A stretch of 64,000 nt of DNA from contig NZ_JAAOLX010000003.1 in assembly GCF_011601265.1 (NCBI RefSeq), forward strand, positions 186,001 through 250,000, given 5' to 3'. Both the position numbers and the translations under genes were made by a program. The notes under the pieces are model-generated. The model was not told where the DNA came from. It saw nothing but the letters and a program-made list of their open reading frames with translations, and searched no databases. The number at the start of each line of letters is the position of its first letter. Position 1 is the first letter of the stretch. Source of the stretch: Iodobacter violaceini (lineage in GTDB: Bacteria; Pseudomonadota; Gammaproteobacteria; Burkholderiales; Chitinibacteraceae). Positions 17,145-25,987 of this stretch are shown here, piece after piece.

Positions 17145-18695
17145 ATGGTCGTAAAAAAGTTCTACGGAGCGACTACGCGTGACGCGCTGCGTCAGGTTCG
17201 TGATGAGCTTGGCCCGGATGCGCTGATCCTTTCCAACCGCCAGGTGTCTGGCGGTGGCATAGAGATCATGGCCGTCGCAGATGCCGATGTGGCCGCCCTG
17301 ACGAATAACGTTGCCGTACAGCCACGCCCTGCGTCACAGCAAAACAGCCGTGGCGCACAAAATGGGGCCAAGCTATTACAAAGCGCTCAGGCCGCAGCCC
17401 CCATCAGCAAGGCCCTCGCGCGCTCCTACGCCATCCCCGACGATGACGATGAAGAGCCCGGCACTGATCATATAATGCACGACGAGCCCATGGTTTTACG
17501 CAGCAACCGCCCTGCTGCTGCGCCACGCCAGCCAGAGCCTGCCGCCGCACCGATACCGCTCGACAGCAATCCGGAGTACCAGCAGCCCAGACCAAGCCGT
17601 CCTGCGCCAAGGCCAAGTGCGCCACCACCACGTCGTCCTGCGCCAGAGCGTGCTTTACCTACTTTCAGCTTTGAAGACGATGAAGCACCGCCTGCACAAA
17701 GCCCGGCAGATAAAGAAGCAATGGATGGCATTGCCCGGGAAATCCGCCTCTTGCGTGGCTTATTGGAGAGCCAGCTGGCAGGGATGGCCTGGGGCGAATT
17801 ATCACGCCACGCCCCTGAAAAACTCGAAGCCTTGCGTCAGCTTTTATCCGCCGGATTTTGCCCTGCACTTTCACGCCAGCTTGTCGAAAAAATGCCAGCG
17901 CAAATGAGCCTTGATCAAGGCATGCGCTGGGTTAAAGCGGCGCTTACGCATAATCTGGCCGCAGCCACAACGGATGACGATCTGATCAACCGGGGCGGAA
18001 TCTACGCCCTGATCGGCCCGACAGGTGTGGGAAAAACCACCACCGTAGCCAAACTGGCTGCACGCTGCGCGCTCCTGCACGGGCCAGATTCGGTAGCCCT
18101 GCTCACCACCGACAGCTACCGGATTGGTGCGCACGATCAGCTGCGCATTTACGGCCGCATCATCGGTGTGCCGGTGCACGAAGTTAAAGACGAAACCGAT
18201 TTGCAATTTACCCTGGCAGATCTGAGCGAAAAGCATTTAGTGCTGATCGATACTGTCGGTATGGGGCAGCGTGATCAGCGCATCAGCGAGCAACTGGCTT
18301 TATTTGATGAAGACAATGTATCCACCCTGCTGCTGCTCGCCGCCAATGCCCAAACAGGCACACTGGACGATGTGGCACGGCGCTACCGCAATACTCATTT
18401 AGCCGGCTGCATTCTGACTAAACTCGATGAAACCATGAATCTGGGCGGCTGCCTGGATGTGGCCATCCGGCATAAATTGCGCCTGCACTTTTTAACCAAT
18501 GGCCAGCGCGTGCCTGAAGATCTGCACCGCGCCAATGTCTCCTACCTGGTTGATCGCGCTTTTAGGGGGGAATCACAAAACAGCGCTTTTACCCTGAAAC
18601 CTGATGAGTTCCCGCTCTTTATGGGCGCACAGGGCGGCACCATGGATGGCCCGCTCGATTTCAGCATGAACTATGCGAGTCATTCCCGTGGCTAG
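17145..18695 (+). CDS. flhF: Flagellar SRP-like GTPase FlhF
   Basis: 516 aa. FlhF is an SRP-type GTPase that places the flagellum at the pole and starts assembly of the basal body. Seen: the FlhF N-terminus MVVKKFYGATTRDALRQVRD, a proline-rich low-complexity B domain (about 60-190), and an NG domain with P-loop GPTGVGKTTT from residue 290, TTDSYRIGAHDQLRIYG, LIDTVGMGQRD (G3) and LTKLDE (G4). It is longer than many homologues because of the proline-rich linker. The 3' end overlaps flhG by 23 nt. Confidence 0.96.
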   Translation: MVVKKFYGATTRDALRQVRDELGPDALILSNRQVSGGGIEIMAVADADVAALTNNVAVQPRPASQQNSRGAQNGAKLLQSAQAAAPISKALARSYAIPDDDDEEPGTDHIMHDEPMVLRSNRPAAAPRQPEPAAAPIPLDSNPEYQQPRPSRPAPRPSAPPPRRPAPERALPTFSFEDDEAPPAQSPADKEAMDGIAREIRLLRGLLESQLAGMAWGELSRHAPEKLEALRQLLSAGFCPALSRQLVEKMPAQMSLDQGMRWVKAALTHNLAAATTDDDLINRGGIYALIGPTGVGKTTTVAKLAARCALLHGPDSVALLTTDSYRIGAHDQLRIYGRIIGVPVHEVKDETDLQFTLADLSEKHLVLIDTVGMGQRDQRISEQLALFDEDNVSTLLLLAANAQTGTLDDVARRYRNTHLAGCILTKLDETMNLGGCLDVAIRHKLRLHFLTNGQRVPEDLHRANVSYLVDRAFRGESQNSAFTLKPDEFPLFMGAQGGTMDGPLDFSMNYASHSRG

Positions 18696-19575
18696 TCTTT
18701 GGTCTGATCAGGCCGCAGGCCTGCGGGCCATGATTGCCCCAACGCCTTGCCGCAGCATCAGCCTCAATGGCGGTCGCGGCGGCAGCGGCACCACCACACT
18801 TGCCATAAATCTGGCTGCAGCACTGGCCGAGCGCAATCGGGAAGTTATTTTATTAGATGAATTCACCGGCTCGGGTAATGCCGCCCACCGCATGCGGCTG
18901 GAACAAAAACACGAGCTGGATCATGTACTGCGCCGTGAAGTGACACTGGCAGATACGCTACTGACCACGGAAGCAGGTTTTTCTATCCTGCCCATCAGTG
19001 CGCGGGCAAGCGTTTTAAGCAGCCTGAATGAGCGCGAGCTGACCTGGCTGTCCGCAGAATTTGAACAGCTCACCCAGTATGCCGAATTTTTGCTGCTCGA
19101 TACCCGCCCGTCCGCCAGCCATGGCGTGCCCTGCCTCAGCCTTGCCGCCGACGATGTAATGGTGATTGTATCCAATAGCGCAGAATCGCTAACCGATGCC
19201 TATGCCACCATCAAACTACTCGGCACTGAATACGCAAGACGGGACTTTCGGATTCTGGTTAATCGTGTCGATACCATTACGGAAGCCGGGCTGATTTTTA
19301 ATCGCCTGAAAAGCGTAGCCAGGCAGTACTTAGGCGATGCCGTACAAATGAAGCTGATCGGCTATGTGCCTGAAGACGAAAAACTAAAACGTGCATCCCG
19401 CCTGGGCCGCACCGTGCTGGATGCTTTTCCGGATGCCGATTCCAGCCATGCTTTCCGTCAGCTTGCCGATGTCATGCTGCGCTGGCGAAAACCGCTGAAT
19501 ACCACAGACAGCACAGGCTTTCTGTACCGCTTAGTTGAATCCAGCCGGCTACTGGCTGAGCAACTTCAGCATTAA
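18673..19575 (+). CDS. flhG: FlhG/FleN-type MinD-like flagellar number regulator with altered P-loop
   Basis: 300 aa. FlhG/FleN is a MinD-like ATPase that limits flagellar number and stimulates FlhF. Seen: the N-terminal FlhF-activating motif DQAAGLR (about residues 13-19), then a MinD-like fold with LLDEF after strand 2 and LLLDTRPSASHG. The deviant Walker A reads NGGRGGSGTTT: both the signature lysine and the P-loop lysine of KGGxGKT are absent (Arg and Thr instead). This is unusual for an ATPase of this group but known in CpaE/TadZ-like relatives. A GTG at 18688 is an alternative start. The flhF overlap supports the assignment. Confidence 0.88.
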   Translation: MRVIPVASLWSDQAAGLRAMIAPTPCRSISLNGGRGGSGTTTLAINLAAALAERNREVILLDEFTGSGNAAHRMRLEQKHELDHVLRREVTLADTLLTTEAGFSILPISARASVLSSLNERELTWLSAEFEQLTQYAEFLLLDTRPSASHGVPCLSLAADDVMVIVSNSAESLTDAYATIKLLGTEYARRDFRILVNRVDTITEAGLIFNRLKSVARQYLGDAVQMKLIGYVPEDEKLKRASRLGRTVLDAFPDADSSHAFRQLADVMLRWRKPLNTTDSTGFLYRLVESSRLLAEQLQH

Positions 19576-19639
19576 GCCATTACAGCGTAATGCAACGGTA
19601 TAGCTGTGCCCCTGCCGCTTATGCCTGAATACCCCAAAC

Positions 19640-20452
19640 TTAGTGACGCTTAAACGGATGCATCAGCTGGCCTGATACATCCGCTTCCATCGCCTCATCA
19701 ATACCATAGCGCTTGGGCAGGGTATATGGCAGATGCAAGGTAGAAAATACACGATCAATCAAAGGAAACATGGCGGCGTAATTATGATCGCGCTGACCCT
19801 CTGCTTCATTTGCATGATGCCAATGGTGAAAAGCCGGTGTTGCAATCAGCCATTCCAGCGGCCCAAAACGCCAGCGCACATTGGCATGCACAAAAAACCC
19901 CCATACGATGCCAGCAGCAAAAATCAGCAGGGTTGATAAATCAGCCATCCCGCTCTCTTGCGGGCGGGCAAGGCCCAGCACATAAAGCACAACAAAGCTG
20001 ATCCAGCGCGTAAAAACAATTTCAAAAGGATGGGCGCGGGCGCTCACCAGCCAATCCAGCACCACGGCACTATGATGCACCGCATGAAAGCGCCACAAGC
20101 CCGGCACCTGGTGCATGGCCCGGTGCACAAAATAATAGGCAATATCGCCCACAAACAGTCCCAAGAGTGCGCGCATGCTCACAGGCAAGCTAATCGCCCA
20201 GTTTTGCAGACTACCCGGCACCAGAAATGACAAAGCCAAAGCGCTGATACTCAACAGAGGCACAACAGCCAGCTTGAACAGCAAGCCATTGCCAAAGAAA
20301 TAGCCAATATCCTGCCAGTATGCAGGCCTGAGCCCTTTACTTTTATGGGCGGCAAACAGCATTTCTGCCCCTCCCAGCAGCAGCAAAAGCAGCAAAAACC
20401 ACACACTCAGGCGAAGTAACTCCAAAGCCACGTTTTGCAAGGACATGATCAT
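19640..20452 (-). CDS. Sterol desaturase / fatty acid hydroxylase family protein
   Basis: 270 aa membrane protein. The family comprises di-iron membrane oxygenases that hydroxylate or desaturate sterols, carotenoids or fatty acyl chains. Seen: four or five hydrophobic segments and the complete histidine-cluster pattern HRAMH, HAVHH and HHWHH expected to bind two irons. The true substrate cannot be told from sequence; lipid A, hopanoid or ornithine-lipid tailoring are all possible. The ATG at 20452 follows AAGGAACTGAAA; the open frame runs further upstream. It is convergent with flhG and not part of the flagellar operon. Confidence 0.85.
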   Translation of the reverse strand: MIMSLQNVALELLRLSVWFLLLLLLLGGAEMLFAAHKSKGLRPAYWQDIGYFFGNGLLFKLAVVPLLSISALALSFLVPGSLQNWAISLPVSMRALLGLFVGDIAYYFVHRAMHQVPGLWRFHAVHHSAVVLDWLVSARAHPFEIVFTRWISFVVLYVLGLARPQESGMADLSTLLIFAAGIVWGFFVHANVRWRFGPLEWLIATPAFHHWHHANEAEGQRDHNYAAMFPLIDRVFSTLHLPYTLPKRYGIDEAMEADVSGQLMHPFKRH

Positions 20453-20532
20453 TTTCAGTTCCTTTTGCAGACAAAAATTAAAGCAAAAAACGAAAACAAC
20501 AAGCAAATCCACACTTCAGCACCACAAAGAAC

Positions 20533-20560
20533 AAAAAAGGGCCTGAAAAACAGGCCCTTT
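20533..20560. terminator. Bidirectional terminator between the hydroxylase and PEP-CTERM genes
   Basis: Perfect 7-bp stem GGGCCTG/CAGGCCC with an AAAAA loop, with As on one side and Ts on the other. It most likely ends transcription of the minus-strand PEP-CTERM gene 27 nt upstream. Confidence 0.8.
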
Positions 20561-20587
20561 CTAAAAACAACACCCTGATTTTAAAGC

Positions 20588-21364
20588 TTAGCCTGAAACA
20601 GCCAGCTTGCGGCGGGCTAAGAGGCCGCCAGCTCCGGCTATCATTAACATAAGCGTAGCAGGCTCTGGCACAGGTGATGTCGGAACCAGATTTACGCCGT
20701 CCAATAATGAATATGGAGGTTGCCCGACCGGGCCGCCTGTAACCAAAAACGACAGCGTCTGATTAGCACTGCCCGCAATAAAGTGCATATTGACCGCGCT
20801 CCAGCCCGAGAACACACCAGGGGCCGTAGTCAGTGTCTGCGAGTCTTGCGACTGGCTGCCAAAGCTGACATGCCAGCCATGCGTGGTGCTTGAGCTCCAG
20901 TTTTGCTGCTGTGCACCTGCCTGATAAAAGCTCAGATCATAGCCCGCCCCAACAGTCAGGCCAGAGAAAGTCTGGCTAAGAACAGAAGCACCCCATATCG
21001 GATTAGCAATATAAAAATTACCACCATCCGGGCTGGATGAAACAACTGAATTAAGCCCGCCGCCATTCCAGGCAGACATGGTATGGTTATTTGAAGCGGC
21101 AGCATTGGTGACAAAAGACCATGTGAACCCTTCCGGATTACCACCAGCAGGCATGTTCACCGACCATGCCCCGTAACCCGGAGCTCCCACTCGGCTACCT
21201 ACTTCAACGCCCGTGGCTGAGCTGGCACAAGGATTACATCCAGGCAGATCATTAAACGAACCACCGGAAATCAAATTAGCCTGAGCCTGACCTGCGCACA
21301 AACCAATGCAGATAAAAGTAAGGAAACCCAAGGTTTTTTTCTTACTAAAAGATAAAGTTACCAT
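20588..21364 (-). CDS. PEP-CTERM sorting-domain exported protein
   Basis: 258 aa. PEP-CTERM proteins are exported and then processed by an exosortase, and often act in exopolysaccharide or floc formation. Seen: an N-terminal signal peptide (basic SKKK then a hydrophobic stretch ending AQAN), a mature domain rich in Gly, Ser, Asn and Trp with two early cysteines (LPGCNPCASS), and a C-terminal sorting signal: PVPEPATLMLMIAGAGG followed by LLARRK. The body resembles carbohydrate-binding DUF642-like beta-sandwich domains. I chose the ATG at 21364. No exosortase gene is within the window. Confidence 0.85.
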   Translation of the reverse strand: MVTLSFSKKKTLGFLTFICIGLCAGQAQANLISGGSFNDLPGCNPCASSATGVEVGSRVGAPGYGAWSVNMPAGGNPEGFTWSFVTNAAASNNHTMSAWNGGGLNSVVSSSPDGGNFYIANPIWGASVLSQTFSGLTVGAGYDLSFYQAGAQQQNWSSSTTHGWHVSFGSQSQDSQTLTTAPGVFSGWSAVNMHFIAGSANQTLSFLVTGGPVGQPPYSLLDGVNLVPTSPVPEPATLMLMIAGAGGLLARRKLAVSG

Positions 21365-21684
21365 ATAAAACCCCATACCCAAGCGTGAAAAGCAAAGCCC
21401 CCTCACGCATAGTCCCCAGCCTTTGTGCTGTTGGCTTTTTGCGCTTTATTCAGTGTTGCCAATTAAGATATAAGTGTCAATTGGTGGCCGCAAACTGTAA
21501 GCCGAACGGTCATTTTTACAGCAATAATGAGAAAAACCCGAACACTTTGTAAGCTAAAAACAGGCACTGTTTGCAACAATTAAACTTTTCATTAGCTGCC
21601 AGCCCATGTAAATTCTATTTAAACGTACTTAAGCTGCGATAGCCTGCCCGCCCTTCCCCGCAGAAAACTCAAAAAGACCATTCA
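21365..21684. other. Divergent intergenic region, PEP-CTERM gene / MCE operon
   Basis: About 320 nt between two divergent start codons, with both promoters expected here. The sequence is moderately AT-rich. I could not pick a convincing -10/-35 pair and see no repeat or RNA gene. Confidence 0.5.
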
Positions 21685-22761
21685 ATGGCTCAGCTGGAAA
21701 TTCGAACATCCCCCCAAGGCAAGATGCTGCAACTGTCCGGGCGCTTAGATGCGCAGACGGTGGCACCGCTGTGGCCACAAATCCATCAGCCGGGCATCAA
21801 TGAGGTGGATGCAAGTGGAGTGACTTATTGTGATGGCGCGGGCGTTGCCCTTTTTTATGCCCTGATTCAGGGAGGCGCCAAAATTCATCATCTGGCCCAA
21901 CCCTTTACCGAGTTGCTCGATGTTTTCCAAGTTGAAAAACCACTGTACAAAGCCGGGCCTCGGCCAGAAACAGGCTGGCTCACAGCCTTGGGAAAAGCCA
22001 CCGCAGAACACAAAACGGCATTAAAGAATGCCATCAGCTATTCAGGTGAGCTCAGTGCCACCCTGATGCAAATACTGCGCTCACCCTCAAAGCTGAGAAT
22101 CACAGAAGTGCTGGCCACCGCCAGCAAAAATGGCGCGGATGCACTGCCGATTGTCTCCCTGATCGCCATTTTATTGGGCATGATTCTGGCGTTTCAGTCG
22201 GCCATTCCCATGCGTCAGTTTGGCGCGGAAGTCTTTGTGGCCGATTTGGTCGGCCTGTCGCTCGTGCGTGAACTGGCGCCGCTCATGATGGCCATTTTAT
22301 TAGCAGGCCGCACAGGCGCCGCTTTTGCTGCGGAGCTTGCCAGTATGAAAGTCAACGAAGAACTCAATGCCCTGATCACTTTAGGGCTCAACCCCGTACG
22401 CTATCTGGTGCTGCCCAGAATGATTGCCACCACGCTGATGGCGCCACTGCTTTCTGCCTGTGCCGTCTTCATCGGCCTTGTGGGCGCTGCGGTCGTGATG
22501 CTCAGTTTTAATATCCCCATCCAGACTTATATCAGCCGGGTTTCAACCATTGTGCATTTAGGTGATTTTATTGGCGGGTTGTGTAAAGCCGCTGTGTTCG
22601 GCATGGAAATCGCGCTGATTGGTTGCTATCGCGGCTTACAGGCAGGCAGCGGTGCCAGTGCTGTAGGTGCGGCCACCACACAAGCCGTTGTCAGCAGTAT
22701 TGTGGCGATTGTGGTCAGCGATGGTTTATTTGCTTTTGTTTTTTACCTGGTGGGCTGGTAA
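21685..22761 (+). CDS. MCE transport system permease: STAS domain fused to MlaE
   Basis: 358 aa. MlaE-type permeases work with an MlaF ATPase and an MCE-domain protein to move phospholipid or other lipids between inner and outer membrane. Seen: an N-terminal STAS-like domain (about 1-95, LQLSGRLDAQTVAPLW, DASGVTYCDGAG), then the MlaE domain with five or so helices and the motifs FGAEVFVADLVGLSLVREL, AGRTGAAFAAELASMKVNEEL and NPVRYLVLPR. In E. coli the STAS component (MlaB) is a separate protein, so this is a natural fusion. It shares one base with the next start (TAATG) and heads a four-gene operon. Confidence 0.92.
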   Translation: MAQLEIRTSPQGKMLQLSGRLDAQTVAPLWPQIHQPGINEVDASGVTYCDGAGVALFYALIQGGAKIHHLAQPFTELLDVFQVEKPLYKAGPRPETGWLTALGKATAEHKTALKNAISYSGELSATLMQILRSPSKLRITEVLATASKNGADALPIVSLIAILLGMILAFQSAIPMRQFGAEVFVADLVGLSLVRELAPLMMAILLAGRTGAAFAAELASMKVNEELNALITLGLNPVRYLVLPRMIATTLMAPLLSACAVFIGLVGAAVVMLSFNIPIQTYISRVSTIVHLGDFIGGLCKAAVFGMEIALIGCYRGLQAGSGASAVGAATTQAVVSSIVAIVVSDGLFAFVFYLVGW

Positions 22762-23510
22762 TGAGCGAAGCCATTATTCAGGTAAAACAACTGCAATGCG
22801 GTTATGGAGACCGGATTATTTTACGTGACGTAAGCTTTGACGTTGCCAAGGGAGAAATCATCACTATCTTGGGCGGATCAGGCTGCGGCAAATCAACGCT
22901 GCTGAAACATATGATTGGTTTACTGCCCGCCCCGCATGGCCAGGTACTGATCGGCGGCGAGGATCTGATCCACGCCAGCGGAGAAACAAGGCAGCGTATT
23001 CTGGCCCGCATTGGGGTGATGTTCCAGTCGGGAGCGCTGTTTGGCTCGCTCACAGTGCTGGAGAACGTCATGCTGCCGCTGGCAGAATATACAGCCCTCA
23101 ATGCAGATGCCCGGGAAACGATCGCCCGCTTAAAACTTCGATTAGTCGGGCTTGAAACATTTGCCGATTTTTTGCCCAGTGCCCTGTCGGGCGGGATGCA
23201 AAAACGTGCGGCCATAGCCCGAGCCCTGGCGCTCGACCCTCAGGTGTTATTTTTAGACGAGCCCTCGGCGGGCCTCGACCCGTTTACATCAGGTGAACTG
23301 GACGCTTTAATTTTGCAATTAGCGCACAGCCTGCACACCACCTTTATTGTGGTAAGCCATGAGCTGGCGAGTATTTTCAGCATTGCGGACAGAGCCATCA
23401 TGCTTGATAAGCAAACTCAGGGCGTATTAGCAATCGGCCCGCCCCTAACACTTGCCAGCCACTCAGATCCACGTATCAGTCATTTTTTTAACCGGCATAT
23501 TCATTCATGA
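22761..23510 (+). CDS. MCE transport system ATP-binding protein (MlaF-like)
   Basis: 249 aa ABC ATPase. Seen: Walker A GGSGCGKST (about residues 38-46), Q-loop VMFQSGALFGSLTV typical of the MlaF group, signature ALSGGMQKRAAIARALA, Walker B VLFLDEPSAGLDP and the H-loop VVSHEL. The open frame continues upstream, but the start at 22761 matches homologues and overlaps the permease stop. The Leu-Ser-Gly-Gly-Met signature and the neighbours identify it as a lipid-transport MCE system rather than a nutrient importer. Confidence 0.94.
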   Translation: MSEAIIQVKQLQCGYGDRIILRDVSFDVAKGEIITILGGSGCGKSTLLKHMIGLLPAPHGQVLIGGEDLIHASGETRQRILARIGVMFQSGALFGSLTVLENVMLPLAEYTALNADARETIARLKLRLVGLETFADFLPSALSGGMQKRAAIARALALDPQVLFLDEPSAGLDPFTSGELDALILQLAHSLHTTFIVVSHELASIFSIADRAIMLDKQTQGVLAIGPPLTLASHSDPRISHFFNRHIHS

Positions 23511-24562
23511 GCGCTCAAAAACAACATTTCCGACTGGGCGTCTTTGTCCTTGCCGCGCTAAGTATCTGCATTATTCTGGCCATTGCCTTTGGTGCAGGAC
23601 GCTGGACCCGCACAACCATTACATTGGAAAGCTATTTTAATGAATCGGTGCAAGGCATTGATATTGGCTCCAAAGTCAAATACCGGGGCGTAATTGTCGG
23701 GGAGGTCAGTCATATTGGGTTTACTTATTCCCGCTATCAGCAAGAGCTGCCCCCTGGCGAGCGCCAGCAATATGTGCTGCTTGAAGCAAAGCTGCGCCCG
23801 GAATTATTTGGCGGCAAAAATATGCCTTTCCCGGATCAAACCTATTTAAACAAGGAAATCGAAAAAGGCTTGCGCGTCAGGCTCAATCCACAAGGCTTAA
23901 CAGGCACCAGCTATCTGGAAATTGATTATCAGCCTGCCGGCACACCCCCGGCGCCCATCACCTGGAAGCCGGATAATCTCTATATCCCCTCTGCGCGCGG
24001 CACCGTTTCCCAGCTTGTCAGCGCAACTCAAAATCTGGCGCTTAAGCTGCAAAAGCTGGACATTGAAGGCTTAATCAATAATTTGAACCACGTTCTGGAT
24101 AGTGCCAATCAAAAAATGAATGATGTGCCTGTTCAGGCACTCACCCAGAAAATGCTCATCATTTTAGAAAAGCTGGAAAAAGTACCCTTTGCAGAGCTCA
24201 GCGCTGAGGCCAGCGGTTTAATGCAAGAGGCGCGGGTCAGCAACCAGTCCATTCAAAAACTACTGGCCGATCCGGCATGGGCCAGTATGCCGGCTGATTT
24301 AGCCGCCAGCACCAGGCAGGCAAGAACCCTGCTGGAAAACCCCAGCCTGTCGGGCAGTTTGCAAAAAATGGAAAGCAGCTTAAACCGGCTTGATCAGCTT
24401 TTGGCTCAGCACGAAGGCGGCCTTGATATCACCATGAATAATCTGCAGCAAATCAGCGAAGATCTGCGGGTGATCAGCGAATCTGCCCGCACGAATCCTG
24501 CCGGCCTGTTGCTGGGAAAACCACCCGCCCCGTATCAGCTTCCCGTTCAGAAAAACAAATAA
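23507..24562 (+). CDS. MCE-domain lipid-binding protein (MlaD-like)
   Basis: 351 aa. MCE proteins form hexameric rings anchored in the inner membrane that shuttle lipids through the periplasm. Seen: one transmembrane helix (about residues 10-28), then a single MCE domain beginning YFNESVQGIDIGSKVKYRG and VGEVSHIGF, and a long helical C-terminal part (about 170-340) that in homologues builds a tube. It is longer than E. coli MlaD because of this helical part and thus resembles the single-MCE proteins that pair with an auxiliary lipoprotein. Start and preceding stop overlap as ATGA. Confidence 0.92.
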   Translation: MSAQKQHFRLGVFVLAALSICIILAIAFGAGRWTRTTITLESYFNESVQGIDIGSKVKYRGVIVGEVSHIGFTYSRYQQELPPGERQQYVLLEAKLRPELFGGKNMPFPDQTYLNKEIEKGLRVRLNPQGLTGTSYLEIDYQPAGTPPAPITWKPDNLYIPSARGTVSQLVSATQNLALKLQKLDIEGLINNLNHVLDSANQKMNDVPVQALTQKMLIILEKLEKVPFAELSAEASGLMQEARVSNQSIQKLLADPAWASMPADLAASTRQARTLLENPSLSGSLQKMESSLNRLDQLLAQHEGGLDITMNNLQQISEDLRVISESARTNPAGLLLGKPPAPYQLPVQKNK

Positions 24563-24613
24563 CAGCCCATCCTGAGCGAATTGATGTCTCCTACATTTAA
24601 AAGAGCAGAAAAA

Positions 24614-25207
24614 ATGAAACGATTGATCACTCTGATCTGCTGCGCACTGTTAAGTGCTTGTGCCAGCAGCATCCCCCCCAAAGAAAACTACCTGCCACAG
24701 ACAGAGCGCAGCGGGCCAGCACAGCAGCTTCGTTTTCAGGGCAGCCTGAAAATACTGCCCTGGACAGCCCAGGCACCTTTTGGCGAACGTCAGTTTTTTT
24801 ACAGAGAAAGCGCCCAGCGTTTTGCAAAAGATCCTTACCGCGAATGGCTGGCAAGCCCGGCTGAGCTGATCACCGCACGCAGCCAGAGCTGGCTTACAAG
24901 TAGTGGGCTATTTGGCCAGGTCTTACCGCTTTCCTCAAAACAAACAGCAGATTATCAGTTAAACGGCGAAATAATTGCGCTCTACACCGATCTGCAGGCC
25001 CAGCCTTATTCATTAGCAAAACTGCATATTCGCTTAAGTTCAGCGAATTCCCCTGTTATACTCGATACTATTCTTACGGCAAATGTAGCCATAAATGGCA
25101 CAAATGCAAATGATATTGCCGAAGGATTAGACCGAGCTCTTGCAAGTGCTTTTAAGCAATTAGAAAGCAAACTGATTTTACTCCCAAGTCGCCAGGCTCT
25201 CAGCTAA
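24614..25207 (+). CDS. ABC-type transport auxiliary lipoprotein (PqiC/DUF330-like)
   Basis: 197 aa. This family forms the outer-membrane lipoprotein partner of MCE systems. Seen: signal peptide with lipobox LSAC, Cys16 acylated; then a mixed alpha-beta domain with LRFQGSLKILPWTAQAPFGERQFFYRES and a repeated pattern of short strands, in which paired YDPYREWLASP-like residues resemble PqiC. An ATG 33 nt upstream is less likely since it would lengthen the n-region. It is the last gene of the operon; fliA follows 30 nt later, so read-through into fliA is possible. Confidence 0.82.
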   Translation: MKRLITLICCALLSACASSIPPKENYLPQTERSGPAQQLRFQGSLKILPWTAQAPFGERQFFYRESAQRFAKDPYREWLASPAELITARSQSWLTSSGLFGQVLPLSSKQTADYQLNGEIIALYTDLQAQPYSLAKLHIRLSSANSPVILDTILTANVAINGTNANDIAEGLDRALASAFKQLESKLILLPSRQALS

Positions 25208-25237
25208 ACTGATTTTGCCACTTCAAAGTAGAAACAG

Positions 25238-25981
25238 ATGCCAGCGCCACGCGCACTTTCTCTATATCGTCAGACACAGGCCAGCAGCGAAGATGATTAT
25301 GTCGCTCGCCATGCCTCACTGGTCAAACGGATCGCCTATCACATGGTGAGCCGCCTGCCTGCCAGCGTGGAAGTGGACGATTTGATACAGGTTGGCATGA
25401 TGGGCCTGATGGAAGCGGCCAAAAACTTTGACGCCAGTGCAGGCGTATTGTTTGAAACTTTTGCCTCTCAGCGTATTCGCGGCGCCATGCTGGATGAACT
25501 GAGAAGCGCAGACTGGATGCCCCGCCAGGCCAGAAAACATATGCGGGATATTGAAGCCGCACTGGTTAAGCTGGGCCACACCCTGGGCAGAGCGCCCCTG
25601 GAAAGTGAAGTGGCCAGCTATCTTCAGCTAAGCCTTGAAGAATACCAGGATATGCTCACCGAGGCGCGGGGCCATCAGCTTGTCCACTTAGATGATTTTG
25701 AAGATGATGAAGAAAATCATCATAGCGAACATAATGTAGCCGATCTGGCGCACAATCCGCTCAATCAGCTCTCTGAAACACATTTCAAACAAAAATTAAT
25801 AGAAGCCATTGATGCTTTGCCCGAGCGGGAAAAGCTGGTGATGGCGCTTTACTACGACGAAGAACTCAATCTCAAAGAAATTGGTGCTGTACTCAGCGTC
25901 ACCGAATCCCGGGTTTGCCAGCTGCACAGCCAGGCCATTGCCCGGCTGCGGGCGCGCTTAGGCGATTGGACAGGTCAATAA
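25238..25981 (+). CDS. fliA: Flagellar sigma factor FliA (sigma-28)
   Basis: 247 aa. FliA directs RNA polymerase to late flagellar and chemotaxis genes and is held by FlgM until the hook is done. Seen: region 2 with HASLVKRIAYHMVSRLPASVEVDDLIQVGMMGL and SQRIRGAMLDELRSADWMPR, region 3, and region 4 with LPEREKLVMALYYDEELNLKEIG and the helix-turn-helix TESRVCQLHSQAIARLRARL. Normal length. An acidic His-rich insert (DDFEDDEENHHSEHN) lies between regions 3 and 4. It is followed after 6 nt by the motA-type gene. Confidence 0.96.
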   Translation: MPAPRALSLYRQTQASSEDDYVARHASLVKRIAYHMVSRLPASVEVDDLIQVGMMGLMEAAKNFDASAGVLFETFASQRIRGAMLDELRSADWMPRQARKHMRDIEAALVKLGHTLGRAPLESEVASYLQLSLEEYQDMLTEARGHQLVHLDDFEDDEENHHSEHNVADLAHNPLNQLSETHFKQKLIEAIDALPEREKLVMALYYDEELNLKEIGAVLSVTESRVCQLHSQAIARLRARLGDWTGQ

Positions 25982-25987
25982 GGCGAT

